Below, piece by piece: positions 21,228 through 33,353 of a DNA stretch of 64,000 bases. The stretch spans positions 12,846,501-12,910,500 of the forward strand of contig NC_091669.1 in the NCBI RefSeq assembly GCF_042453785.1, given 5' to 3'. The translations under genes and the position numbers were made by a program. Positions within the stretch are counted from its first letter, which is position 1. Every line of letters begins with the position of its first letter. This DNA is from Malus domestica. Its lineage: Eukaryota > Streptophyta > Magnoliopsida > Rosales > Rosaceae. The notes below the pieces were generated by a model, which was not told where the DNA came from, ran no database searches, and saw only the letters and a program-made list of their open reading frames with translations.

Positions 21228-22130
21228 CAAGGCCGGCCCAGGTCCAATGCAGGCAGAGCGACCGTCCAAGGTTCAAAAAAATTAGGGGCATCAAAATTAT
21301 TAGGGTGTAATATTTATATATGTTTTTATAAGAGTCTAAATTTATAAAATTTGGTTCGAAGACATAGAAATTTAACTAGAAGTGGTGGTTTGTCATTTGA
21401 AAATAATGGGGAGGTCTTGGGTTCAAAACACCATGTGTGCTTATTTATTTTCTATTTTTTACAAATTTCTTTTTATAAAGTATAAATTTATAAAATTTGG
21501 TTAAAGGATCAAGAAGTTTAATTAGAAACAATGATTTTTGTTGTTTAAAATTAACAAGAGGTCCTAAGTTCGAAATGCTATATGCATGTTTATTCTTTTC
21601 AATTTTTACAAATTTTTGTTTGGTTGTTAATTTATTTTTAGTTACTATGTGGGTTGTTATTTTTAAATGTTCGTTTTAATTCAAGTATAATCTTCAACAA
21701 AGAATAATACGTAGACCAAATTTGCAAATTATATGACGTGTCATCAAAATGTTTAATTTAGTGGTCATTCAATAATAATACATATCAATTAAGGTACTCG
21801 AAAACATCATTATTTTTTAGTCCCATATTGACAAGGTTAGTAAATAAGAAAAAAAAAACACCTCACAATTTATTCAAAAACACATTCAACGTTCAGATGG
21901 AAAACAAAACTCATCATCTATCTACTTGTAAGCCCGAAGTTTTTTTGTTTCCCTCTTTCAATACAAAATAAATTAGTCTTTCTGTGTTTCCAAATTATTG
22001 AGTATGAAGTGTTTTTCTAAGTATAATTTTATCGATATCTTATGTGTGAAAATAAATAATTTTCTTACATGAAGTTATGGCACTTTTTTTTACGTCACCC
22101 CGGGCCTCAAAAATTTATGGACCGGCCTTG
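21228..22130. mobile_element. Non-autonomous hAT element (903 bp) with empty-site paralogue
   Basis: A perfect 8 bp target duplication tttaagtc (21220-21227 and 22131-22138) flanks termini CAAGGCCGGCCCA and, from the other end, CAAGGCCGGTCCA. The paralogous place in copy B (near 37826) reads cttttaaatctatgac without any insert. Inside, a ~150 bp segment (starting near 21333 and again near 21486, both with tttataaaatttggtt) is tandemly duplicated. No coding capacity. Confidence 0.92.
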
Positions 22131-22138
22131 TTTAAGTC

Positions 22139-22485
22139 TATGACAAAAATTAAAATATTCTCAAGCTTTGATAGATTTTCATACAATACATATCGACTTT
22201 GTAACTTTTATTCTACTGGCAGTAAGTAATTTTCAACTGCCACTGCCAAGTTACCAAGATTAAAAGGAAAAACGAAGAACGAAGAACAGATTTACGATCG
22301 TGATGATCAGATTTTCTTGTAATTTAGTTGCTGTTATAATTAACAGTTATAACGTTAAATGCTTTAGTAATGCTCTTAAAAATAAAAAACTGCAGTCAGA
22401 CTAAATAAAAAATTTAATTCCATTGTAACTTACTCACCTAAGCACTATATAAATCCTTGGATCTCTTCTTCAACATCAACACAGC
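22139..22485 (+). pseudogene. Promoter and leader remnant of a third prolamin-like gene
   Basis: This stretch matches the upstream region of prolamin-like gene 2 (37826-38180), including ttaattccattgtaacttac and a TATA box tatataaa at 22446-22453. The homology stops about 22485, within the leader, where antisense Copia gag sequence begins. The coding part is gone. Confidence 0.85.
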
Positions 22486-22486
22486 A

Positions 22487-23288
22487 GTAGCATATGTCTG
22501 CATCCATTGTTTCAGGTGCTTTGCCCTTATTCTTGAAGTTTGGGGCCTTGGAAGCGAGGTTATGGCGCTTATGGGCTCGATTTCCTCCCTTAAGTGGGCC
22601 TTGGGTCTGTTGACCTTGATGGGGTGGCTTCTGGCCGCCCCTGCCACGCCTATGTTGTCGTTTTGGGCATTGGTTCGTGCTATAGTGTGCTTCAGGCACA
22701 ACAGTCGCCCCAATAGGTCGAGCTTGATGATTTTTCATCAACAGCTGATTCTACTTTTCAGCGAGAAGTAAAACAGAGATCAAATTCGAAAACTTAGTGA
22801 ACTTTTGAGTCCTATATTGTTGCTACATGACAATATTAGTAGCAGAGAAGTTCAAATAGGTCTTCTCCAGGAGATCCTCTTCAGTCAAGTTCTCGTTACA
22901 AAACTTAAGAAGTGATTGGATTCGACAAACTTCAGAATTATTCATTCACAAACTTGAAGTCTTGGAAGTGCATATGTTGCCAGTCATGTCTTGCTTCATG
23001 CAAGAAGATGTCTTTTTGGTGATCAAAACGATCAGCCAAAGCGACTCAAAGTGCTCGTGGATCTTCCTCAGCAAGGTACTCGATTTGCAGTGCGTCGTGA
23101 ATGTGTCTACAGATGAAAATCATGACAGTGGCTTTCTCAACTTCGCCAACCAAGTTGTCTATCTCATCTTTAATGGCGGGATGCAAATTCTTTGCGGTGA
23201 GGTGGAGCTTCACATCTTGGACCTACTTGAGGTAGTTCCTTCCAAAGACCTCTAAAGCTGTGAAGTCGAGTTTGTTCAAATTCGACAT
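22487..23288 (-). pseudogene. Truncated Copia gag
   Basis: From an ATG at 23288 (MSNLNKLDFTALEV) the minus strand reads a Copia capsid: YLKWVQDVKLHLTAKNL, LQIEYLAEEDPRALWVALAD, FLHEARHDWQHMHF. It then breaks at stops near 22950 and 22830 and continues with a basic Gln/Lys/Arg-rich stretch (CPKRQHRRGRGGQKPPHQ) and KGKAPETMDADICY. The next residues should be the CCHC knuckle, but the frame runs into the prolamin-like leader at about 22487. Everything downstream (protease to RNase H) is missing. Confidence 0.8.
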
Positions 23289-24379
23289 GTTCTTATCACA
23301 AAATAAATGGACAAGATGTGATTAGTGTAATGGAGAAAAAATCAATCCATATGTATTGGTTTAAATTTTCATGAAAAAAACTTTGGCTTTTCATGGGTGA
23401 TGTTTTTAAAGAAAACTTCAGGTTTTCATACAAGACATGTTTCTAGAAACTTCAGGTTTCAAAATAATTATGAACTTCAGGTATATATGTTCCTGCAGAC
23501 AAACACAAATATATATAGAAAAAATCAACCCAAATTGTCTAAAAAAAACAATTAAAATCAAAGGCCCAAAATAATGGGCCAAAGCCCACTAGTGGGCTTA
23601 TCAAATTTAGTACTGTGATCCAGGCCCACAAATTGGGCATGGGCAAGGTTGGGCTCAGGCCTAGTATGCAGGCAGGTCCAACATCATAAATAAGTGGGCT
23701 GCACACGCAAGCCCAAAAATAGAGGCCCATAAAGGGCACTGATCTGGTGTGGTGCATACACGAATGCAACAGCGTGTGGGCTGGGATCCAGTACGGCATA
23801 GACACACACACACTAGCAGAGGCTGTGTTTGTGTGTGACGCAGTGCATAGGAGAAACGACAGGAGCCCAGAAGGCTCAACTGGTTCTCGGGTTGGGTTAT
23901 CACCAAAGCCCAAAGGGCAGGTGATGTCGGTCAAGGCTCAGCGTAAGCATGCCCAATAAAAAGGGTGTTGTCGATATGGACCAAAAGGAATCTGAGGCCC
24001 GTTAAGGGTCGAGTTGGATCTTCAGGCCACCCTAACGGCGCTGGGTGTGGGTATCCCCCAGAGATAGTCAATGGCACCGCTTTATGTGGTGTTCCATGGT
24101 TTATGCAAGCCTTGGTTCATCAGAGAACCAAGATTGGAGGACAAAGGTTGAACCTCAACTTCATGGGTGTGAGAACTGAAGGGATTCGAGTGAATCCTAC
24201 AAAAAAATCACAAAATTCTTCTGGAATTTCAAGGTCGTTGGTGAAAACGATGAGTTTCGTCCAAATCACACGACTGTTGCGTAACATCCCACATCGCCCA
24301 AAGGAGTGGATCATCTAAGCCTTATATGTATATTCTCATCTCTACCTAGCACAAGGCCTTTTGGGAGCTCAATGGCTTC

Positions 24380-24462
24380 GGGTTCCATCGGAACTCCAAA
24401 GTTAAACAAGTACGTGCGAGAGCAATCCCATGATGGGTGACCCATTAGGAAGTTCTTGTGCG
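24380..24462 (+). repeat. 5S rRNA-like segment in the Cassandra 5' LTR
   Basis: ggttccatcggaactccaaa, gttaaac, gcgagagcaatcc and atgggtgaccca line up with the 3' two thirds of plant 5S rRNA, including the box A and box C parts of the RNA polymerase III internal promoter. It is not a functional 5S gene, because the 5' part of the RNA is absent and several positions differ. Confidence 0.85.
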
Positions 24463-24748
24463 ATTTCCTAGCAACAAAACCATGAGGGCATGGTCAAGGC
24501 CCAAAGTGGACAATATCGTGCTACGGCGGAGTCGAGCCCAGGATGTGGTGGGGGCCCAGGCCGAAATGTGATAATTTGGTATTTCAACCACTCTATTGTT
24601 CGATGCGAGTATGCTGACGAGGACGTCAGGCCCCTAATGGGGTGGATTGTAACATCCCACATCACCCAAGGAAGTGGATCCTCTAAGCCTTATATGTATA
24701 TTCCCATCTCTACCTAGCATGAGGCCTTTTGGGAGCTCACTAGCTTTG

Positions 24749-24831
24749 GGTTCCATCAGAACTCCAAAGTTAAGCTAGTACGCGCGAGAGCAATCCTATG
24801 ATGGGTGACCCACTGGGAAGTTCTTGTGTGA
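24749..24831 (+). repeat. 5S rRNA-like segment in the Cassandra 3' LTR
   Basis: Second copy of the same 5S-like stretch. It is slightly closer to genuine 5S than the first (aagttaagc and actgggaagttc retained). Confidence 0.85.
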
Positions 24832-25221
24832 TTTCCCATAAACAAAACCGTGAGGGTGTGGCCGGGGCCCAAAGCGAACAATATCATGTTATAGTGGAGT
24901 CGAGCCCACGATGTGGTGAGGGCCCAGGTCGAGATGTGACATGTTGGTTGTGTTTTCGTCAGAAAAGTCGACGATGAGGACTTTGGCTTCGAGCCGAGGG
25001 TTTGGTGGGGACGATGGTGCCTAAAACACACAGTTTGGTTATGGGCTTGCAGCCTTGTAATTTGTGGTTAAGCTGGGCTCACCAAACTGACACAGGCTGC
25101 TCGTCTGGTGCTGGCGACTTGCACGACGGCATGGCATGGAGCTAGCGATGTTAGGGTTTTACAAAACCCTTTTTTTTTAATTTTTTTTTCAAATTAATTC
25201 AACATATAATTTAATGCATGA

Positions 25222-27579
25222 TGTAACAATCCAACTCAGATTTTACGGAATGGAAGGGTATTTTGGTAAATTCATTTGGGTTATGGGATATTTGTTTAAA
25301 CTATTGTTTTTGGGTCTTATTAGGTGTGCCAATAGGGGTCCACTTACTTTTAGGTTGTCATCTGGCCCACTATCCTTCCTCATCTTCCTTCCCATCAGTC
25401 TCATTCTCCCTCTCACTTTATCTATCTTCCATCTCTCTACACTCTCCTTATCTCTCCCGAACTACACACACAAACAGCACCACCACCCACACCACCCCAC
25501 CATCTCTGGTAAGCCCTTGAACCATACCCTCAGATGACCACCATCTTATCTTCCATATCTCCCTTTCTCTTTCTAGTTATGGTAACACAGTGAATGTGCT
25601 TGGACTTCCCGGCAAGCTCCACCGACTTCGACCAAGGTAAGCTTCAAGGTCCTTCCCTTTTCCCCTCATTTTGTTAAAATGACAGACTTCTGAGCTTGGT
25701 TGTGGGTTGTACACATATTTTAATGCAAAAACCAACTCGGGGAAACCTTCCCCAATTTTTCGACTAAGACCAAAGGTTTGCAGGTGTTTTTCGACAATCT
25801 TTCGGCCACAGCTGGCCACGAGGAAGGTATGGTTTGATTCCTTACTTCACGGGCTTCATTTTGGTATATTATATGGTGACTTTTAGTTGAGATTTAAGCT
25901 CCGTCGGAGCTCGGGAAATTCGAGTCAAAGTCTGGCCTTCATATTCGATAGGGTCTGGTGACTCGCAAATGTAACAAGCAGACCAGCCCCCAGGTAACCC
26001 AACCCAAACCCTTTTGAACCCAAACCCCAACCCAGGCCTTTGGGACATGGAACCGACCCTTTTGGCAAACCTAAACCCATAAACCCATTACCCAAAAACC
26101 CAAGTAGAACCGACCTAAACCCAAGAGAGAACTGGCCCAACCCATTTGACCCAAATGAATTGGGCCAACCCACTAACCGTTGACCCGACCCAAACCGACG
26201 TTAACCTGACCGTTGACCCGACCCAAACCGACGTTAACCCGACCGTTGACCCGTTGACTTTGACCATTGACTTTTGGGTTGACTTTTTATAGTTTTGTCC
26301 AAGACCCCTCTTAGGCTAATTTCGACGTCCTAAATCCGTTGATGACATCAGTTTTCTAAAATTCAATTGTTATGATAGAGTTTTATTAATTTGACCCTTT
26401 ATGTGTGCTTAGGTGCATTTATTGTGGCATTTCCATCTTCGCTAGTTTGCGTGGCTCTTCGGCAGCAAAGTATCTGTGAGTGGACCCCTTCCAAAATGCA
26501 TGATTTTACTATTAGAAATGCATACACGAAAAGCATGATTTAATGGCTATATTTTATGAAACGTTTATGAGTAAATTGGATTTACACTTTATGATATATT
26601 GTGCTTTACCAACTTTACGTTCTTTGTGGTATATATGATTGATGACTATATACCTACTTACAAACATGGTTTTACTATATGACGTTTTAGTTACTGAGCT
26701 CCAATTTGAGGTATATATATGTATATATATGAGAAATTTAAGTTAATGTTTTTATGTAATTACTTAGTGGTTATTCATACGATCTGCCTACGGGCGAATG
26801 ATACTTCTATATATGCCTTTGGGTGGGTGTTGTAGGAGCCTACGGGCGATTGATACTTATATGCCTTTGGGTGGGTGTTGTATGAGCCTACAAGCGATTG
26901 ATATTTATATATGGCTTCGGCTGGCTGTAGGTTGGTGGCTTCAGCCAGGAGATATATTATTGGCTATGGCCGGGCGTTTGGTTGGTGTCTGCGAGCGTAT
27001 GTTCTGCCTACGGGCGTATGATCTACCTACGAGCGAATGACCTGCCTACGGGCACGTGATGTAGAACCTTCGGATGAATGAAGAAGTGTTCTATATGCCT
27101 TCGGGCAAATGAAATATTATATATATGTATATGTCTTATATATATACCACTACTAAGCACACTATATATGATATATGTTTTATGAAAGGTTTTATGGCAT
27201 GCGAGGGTTTTCGGAAAAACCTATTATTTATTTTGCTATATGAGTTTTCTAAACCTGGGGGTTAGTACGTTAAAGATTAACTGTTTTCGTATTATTTATA
27301 TATATCAACTTGGTCCACTCATGCATTGGCATCTTCGAGTCCACTCGGTGTATGACCCATTCCTTTGTTCATTCAATTTTATATTATTTATTTTTAGTGT
27401 ACTAGATTAGTTATATGCTCTGAACACGTTCCTTAAATGCATATTCATTATAATTAAATTGCTATTATTTTATTCATATTCATTGTTCTCATGCATGTTA
27501 GTACGGCTTCGTCACTTTCGGGTGTCGGCCAACACGTGCCTACCCTGGTGTTTGGAAAATATCAGGGTCGGGCGTGTCA
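25222..27579 (+). repeat. 5' LTR of the LARD-like element (2358 bp)
   Basis: Direct repeat of 30931-33348. It contains a CT-rich leader-like block (25370-25570), a family of aaccca-rich short repeats (25985-26280), and a degenerate minisatellite built on gcctacgggcgaatgat (26784-27080). Confidence 0.93.
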
Positions 27580-27582
27580 ATT

Positions 27583-27594
27583 TGGTATCAGAGC
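27583..27594 (+). other. Primer-binding site of the LARD-like element
   Basis: tggtatcagagc, an exact match to the plant initiator tRNA-Met complement, starts three bases after the 5' LTR end. Confidence 0.93.
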
Positions 27595-30500
27595 ATACTT
27601 AGGATATTATATTACTGTAGTAGTGAGTCAGTCATGATGTCATTTGGATGTCATGACTTTCGAATTTGGTGTCATTCGGCGTAGTTGTGCGAACCTTTCT
27701 CTGTTTGATTTGTCACCTTCTGGTTGAAATACAAGGATTTGTGTCGGGATTGTACCTCATCGGTGACAAAATGGGTTGTTGGACGACTTTCAACATCAAA
27801 TCGATACTCTGCAACATGCGTTTCCTAGAAATTGTGGGCATAATCAGTTTTGCATTGAAGTGATGTGAATTAGAAATCTCAGTTAGAGGAAGTCTGGTTA
27901 AGACCAGCTGTAGATCCGAAATGGTGGTGCCATTCTGCAACATGTGTTCCCTAGGAATTACAGGCAGGGTCGTGTTTACTTAGGAGTGTGGTTAAATGGA
28001 AAATTCTAACTGGTTTGAGTTTGGAGACCTAAAACGATGATGTCACTCTACGACATGTGTTCCTTAGGAATGGCGGGCAAGGTCATACCTATATGAAAAT
28101 TGCTCAAAACATTCGAAGTGCATGTTGGAGGAAACGAGTAGCACTAGTTGTTGCGAAGTTTGGTAAGTGATAGTTGGTGGGATCAAATCAATGTCCTTGG
28201 ACTCGGTCCTACTAAGGAAATCGTATGGATCCTTAGAACAATTTTTGGTGATTGTTCTATCGATAACCTTATTGCTTACTCCAACCACGAAGTCAGTTTC
28301 ACTAAATATCGATTGTCAGTTGTACGTCAAATTCTTCGAACGTTGTTTTTATCTAAAGTATATACTTTTCTTGGGAGTTTCTTTGGTAGCAGAAGTTATT
28401 CTTACCAAATCCAAGGTTGTGATAGTTGGAAATCGAGAATCTTCTCGAGTGTCGTGAATTACGAAATATCATTAGTCTTGTCGATTTCTATCAACAGTTG
28501 CCAACGATTCTTCAACCATAACCCAAACTCTCATCTACAGCTAGGGAATAAATCAGTTTTGTTCGAGATGTCATCTCACCCTTACCATTGTTCATATACT
28601 CCTCGACAACACCAATAAATTTCGAATCTGTCGGTGATGTTTTACTGAATGTGTCATTGTGCACTGAGGCAGCGTATTGGGCGACGCTTTTACTTTTCGA
28701 CAGTTGGGACCAGCTGATAAGAACCGTCCTATTTTCAACCTGGAGCCTACAATTATAGTCTTGACTTGAAAAATCTAAGGACACCATCACCATGGTGAAA
28801 CGCATAAGATCTTTATCAACCTCGCAAAACTTCTTAGTTAGATTCTCAATCGAAATGAGCTAAGTCTCTGGCGACGGTGGTTGATAGAGTATATAAATGT
28901 CTATGACTACACCATCATGTACCAACCCGATTGTGTAAGCGTAGTTGTTGGATACCTCAGTAGAAAGACACACCAATAACCAAATATTCTTCAATCAGTT
29001 ATATTTCCCCTTGTACGGAATTCTTGGATATTTTGTGACATGACTATGGATCATCAGGAAACCGAGATAGCTAATTTTAGGTTCGACCATTTTGATTTGT
29101 TACTACCCAATCAAGCTAGGTACTTGTATGAACTCAAGCATCAGAGTTGTATATTCAAATCCAGATATCTTGTACTCTAGATTTAATGGACTTGTTTTGA
29201 CCCTCAAATCCTAGAGTGTTCGCTTAGCCTTCTCAACGTAGTTTCTTGCTCAATCAGTGAGGAATTCACGATATATCGACTCGGTGAATGCGTGCGCCCA
29301 ATTTCATATCGATGCTAGCAGGAATATTTGGAACATAACCTTCTCACGAGCCTACCAGATTATCAAGAAGAGTTTCATGTGGCCTTGAGGTTTGAGCAGC
29401 CTTTTAGTAAGGGATTGGTGAAGGTAGTAGTACGGGTGGTCAGCGGATTGCATCACCAATCATGAATAGTCACCTTATATTATCTGGCTACAATTCATAA
29501 GCATAATATCGTACTTTAGTAGTTCTTTCCCAATGATATATATATATATATGTTCATTTGCTCAAATATTTTAAAGGTATCTTCCACCCAACCCTAACAC
29601 ACCTCTTATAGGCATCTACTGAGATTAAATTCCATCTCGGGTTCCAAGTCTGGTAATTGTGAGCCAGTTTCTGTGAATGGTTTGAAGCAGCAGTCGTTAT
29701 TCGAAGGAAGTAGTCTGGATGATTATTCTTCTAATATAGGTTTCAAATCTTGTACTTCTCGGCTATGAGAGCGATGATCGCGGTTAGTCACGAAACACAT
29801 GTTTACGATATGTGTTCGCCTCTACACATCTTTCGATTACATCACTCCAAGACCTTGTTGTTCGGATGCGCATTTCACTTCTAAGTTTGTGAAGTTTTTG
29901 TGAATGCCTCGAGTACTAAGTTGTTTGTCATGTACTATATTTTTATTTGCAGATTGTTAGACAGTCTTGAACGAACTATCTAGATCTTGAATGATGTGTT
30001 GCGTTCTTTCGATTATGGTTGCTGAATGATTAGATTTTACACCGATTTCTTTTGGAGTAGTTACGATGATAGTTTTATTCTCAGTTTATGTATGGCACTA
30101 TTTGATACTTGGTATGATAGATTCTATCGACAACACTGGTTCGACAGTGGAGTTCTGCAAATTGGTTTTCGGATGTTTGATTTTATAATTTGAGAAACTG
30201 AGTGCTTGTATTGTTGTTTGACTTGGGATTGGACAAATTGGTATGTTTGCATCCTTAGGAAATTACTACTTGCTTATCGAGACAACAATGTGTTGCCGAT
30301 ATCTCAGGCGGCCGACTGTAATATCGATGGCATATTCGTTAGGTTTGTTAAGCAAGTGGACAAGTAGACCCATCTACGATAGTTGTTACTGTTTAGTTAT
30401 TGTTGAGGCTCGACCCAAAGACGCACACCTGTTCTCGAAATATGTGACGTTTTGAATGCTTGGGCAGGACCCACTTCCATTTTCGGTTTTGATTTTCAGT

Positions 30501-30930
30501 ACGAGTATTTTGTTTTACCTTATATTAGTTATAAATACTATCTTTTTGACGTTACAAATGTTTGGTTGAGTCGTTTCCACTTTCAATTTTAAGTCTAGTA
30601 CTAGTTTTTTACCTCTATGTTAGTACTTATCCTTTTTGACGCTATCTTACTACGTACATATTTCTGACCATACGTTATTATACAATTTTGACTTTATATC
30701 TTTATAAAGTATGCTTTTACTTTTATATTGATGGGGGATGAAAGTAGGAGCTTGGAGGCATGAAAGAGGATCTGGCAAACCACTCGCGACGATGTGGCAT
30801 ATTCTATTTAATGCAACCACTCTGACTTGATTTCTTCTTTATACATATCTTTCTTCTTCCTATTTTCGAGTATTTCAACGTAGCAAGTTATTTCAAATTT
30901 CGGGATGAAATTTTCCTAACGAGGATAGAT
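27595..30930 (+). mobile_element. Non-coding internal region of the LARD-like element
   Basis: 3.3 kb with frequent stops in all frames; the longest frames lack any recognisable motif. Near its start a ~30 bp phrase of the type acatgtgttccttaggaat recurs three times (about 27811, 27937, 28052). It ends with tttcgggatgaaattttcct and gaggatagat before the 3' LTR, the layout seen at the 3' end of Ty3/gypsy elements; gypsy ancestry is inferred from this. Confidence 0.7.
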
Positions 30931-32318
30931 TGTAACAAGTCAGCCCAGATTTTTACGGAACGGAAGGGTATTTTGGCAAATTCATTTGGGTTATGTGATA
31001 TTTGTTTAAAATATTGTTTTTGGGTCTTATTAGGTGTGCCAAGGGGGGCCCACTTACTTTTAGGTTGTCCCCCGACCCACTATCATTCCTCTTCTTCCCT
31101 CCCGTGAGTCTCACTTTCCCTCTCACTTCATTTTTTTCCCTCATCTCTACATTCTCCCCATCCCTCCCAAACTACACACACAGACGGCACCACCACCCCA
31201 CCATCTCTAGCGAGCCCTTGAACCACACCTTCAGATCACCATCATCTTTTCTTCCATATCTCCCTTTCTCCTTCTAGTTATGGTAGCACAGTGACTGTGC
31301 TTGGACTTTTTGGCGAGCTCCGTCGATTTTGACCAAGGTAAGCTTCAAGGTCCTTTCCTTTTCCCCTCATTTTGTTAAAATGGCAGACTTCTAAGCTTAG
31401 TTGTGGCTTGTACACGTATTTTTACACAGAAACCAACTCGATGAGACTCTCCCCAGTTTTTCTGACGAAGACCGAAGGTTTGCAGGCATCTTCCGACCAT
31501 CTTCCAACCACGGTTGGCCACGAGGAAGGTATGGTTAGATTCCTTGCTTCGCAGGCTTCATTTCGGTATATTATATGGTGAATTTTAGTTAAGATTTGAG
31601 CTCCATTTAAACTAGGGAAAATCCAGCCAAAATCTAGCCTTCTTTTTCAATAGGGTCCAGTGACCTGCGAGTGTAATGGGCCAGACCTGACCCGAGGTAA
31701 CCCAACCCAACCTAGGCCTTTGGGCCATAGAACCGGCCCTTTTGGCAAACCCAAACCCATAAACCCATTACCCAAAAACCCAAGTAAAACCAGCCCAAAC
31801 CCAAGAGAGAACAGACCCAACCCATTTGACCCAAATGAATCGAGCAAACCCGCTAACCATTGACCAGACCATTGACCCGGTCTGACCCGTTGACTTTTTT
31901 GAGTTTTGTCCGAGACCCCTCCTAGGCTAATTTCGACATCCTGAATCCGTTTATGACGTCCGTTTTTTGAAATTCAATTGTTATGATAGAGTTTTATTAA
32001 TTGGACCCTCTATGTGTGCTTAGGTGTATTTATTGTGGTGTTTCCGTCTTCGCTAGTTTACGTGGCTCTTCGGCAGCGAAGTATCTATAAGTGGACCCCT
32101 TCCAAAATGTATGATTTTACTGTTAGAAATGCATACACGAAAAGCATGATTTAATAGCTACGTTTTATGAAACGTTTATGAGTAAATTGGATTTACAATT
32201 TATGATATATTATGCTTTATCAACTTTACGTTCTTTGTGGTATATATGATTGATGACTATATACCTACTTACAAACATGGTTTTACTATATGACATTTTA
32301 GTTACTAAGCTCTGATTT

Positions 32319-32366
<48 letters not shown>

Positions 32367-33348
32367 TATATATATATATATATGAAATTTAAGTTAATGT
32401 TTTTGTGTACTTACTTAATGGTTATTCATACAATCTGCCTACCGGTGAATGATACTGCCTACAAGCAAATGATGCTTCTATATATGCCTTTGGGTGGGTG
32501 TTGTAGGAGCCTACAGGCAATTGATATTTATCTACCTTCGGGTGGGTGCTGTAGGAGCCTACAGGCGATTGATATTTATATATGGCTTCGGCCGGGCGTA
32601 AGTTGGTGGCTTCGGCCAGGAGATACATTATTGGCTACGGCCGGGCATTTGGTTGGTGCCTACGGGCTTATCTTCTGCCTACAGGCATATGATCTGCCTA
32701 CGGGCGAATGACCTACCTACGGGCGCATGATGTAGAACCTTCTAATGAATGAAGAAGTGTTCTATATGCCTTCGGGTGAATGAAATATTATATATAGTAT
32801 ATGCCTTATATAAATACCACTACTAAACACACTATATATGATATATGTTACCACTACTAAACACACTATATATGATAGATGTTTTATGAAAGGTTTTATG
32901 GCATGCTAGGGTTTTCGGAAAAATCTATTATTTATTATGCTATACGAGTTTTCTAAACATGGGGTCTAGTATGTTAAAGATTAACTGTTTTCGTATTATT
33001 TATATATATCAACTTGGTCCACTCATGTTTTGTTTTGCGACCCCTCAATACTTAGAATCGAAGCGTACAATCTCGTCATGAAGGCACTCCCCCATTGGCA
33101 TCTTCGAGTTCTCTCAATGTAGGACCCATTCCCTTGTTCATTCAATTTTATATTATTTCTTTTTAGTGTACTAGATTAGTTATATGCTCTGAACACGTTC
33201 CTTAAATACATATTCATTATAATTAAATTGCTATTATTTTATTTATATTCATTGTTCTCATACATGTTTGTATGGTTTCGTCACCTTCGGGTATCAGCCA
33301 ACACGTGTCTACCCTGGTGTTTGCAGAATATCAGGGTCGGGCGTGTCA
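30931..33348 (+). repeat. 3' LTR of the LARD-like element (2418 bp)
   Basis: Direct repeat of 25222-27579. It differs by an expanded (GA)n(TA)n microsatellite at 32321-32382, fewer aaccca units, and an extra ~60 bp near 33029-33090. Confidence 0.93.
32321..32382. repeat. (GA)n(TA)n microsatellite
   Basis: About 20 GA units followed by about 10 TA units inside the 3' LTR. The 5' LTR has only short TATA runs at the matching place (26712-26730). Confidence 0.95.
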
Positions 33349-33353
33349 CATGA

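Larger units (their letters stand above)
16967..22485. repeat. Segmental duplication, copy A (NLR plus prolamin-like promoter)
   Basis: From the shared actagtatgtgagacg-type start through the NLR, its upstream region and the leader of a prolamin-like gene, this region matches 33478-38180 closely in order and sequence. Copy A has an extra 903 bp hAT element (21228-22130) and loses homology at about 22485, in the prolamin-like leader. Confidence 0.9.
24280..24941 (+). mobile_element. Cassandra-type TRIM retrotransposon (662 bp)
   Basis: Two 294 bp LTRs (24280-24573 and 24648-24941) flank a 74 bp internal region with a TTGGTAT primer-binding start at 24576 and a purine tract before 24648 (taatggggtgga). 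The target duplication tgttg is perfect (24275-24279, 24942-24946). The LTRs carry 5S rRNA-like sequence, the hallmark of Cassandra. The first base of the 5' LTR is C instead of T, and the LTRs have diverged at many positions. It has no coding capacity and must use proteins of other retrotransposons. Confidence 0.93.
23289..25216 (-). mobile_element. 5' region of the truncated Copia element (LTR/leader), with nested elements
   Basis: Non-coding sequence upstream of the gag start on the minus strand. It is interrupted by the Cassandra element (24280-24941) and bounded on the right by the LARD-like element at 25222. I see no complete LTR pair, because the partner end was lost with the gag truncation. 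After the LARD the same host sequence probably continues at 33354-33477. Confidence 0.5.
25222..33348 (+). mobile_element. LARD-like non-autonomous LTR retrotransposon (8.1 kb)
   Basis: Two long direct repeats (25222-27579 and 30931-33348) begin TGTAACAA and end GGGCGTGTCA. The target duplication catga is perfect (25217-25221, 33349-33353). A perfect initiator tRNA-Met primer-binding site follows the left LTR, and a purine-containing tract (gaggatagat) precedes the right LTR. The 3.35 kb internal region has no frame resembling gag, protease, RT, integrase or RNase H. Long LTRs plus a long non-coding interior are the definition of LARD elements. The LTR differences seen by eye (several per 100 bases plus indels) indicate an old insertion. 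Confidence 0.92.

Noticed and set aside
24380-24831. Possible 5S rRNA genes
   Set aside because: Only the 3' part of 5S is present, with many changes, inside LTRs with a target duplication. It is Cassandra, not a 5S cluster.
28064-28805. Open frames of 74-156 codons on both strands in the LARD interior
   Set aside because: No gag-pol motif in any of them; frame lengths are consistent with chance in non-coding DNA.
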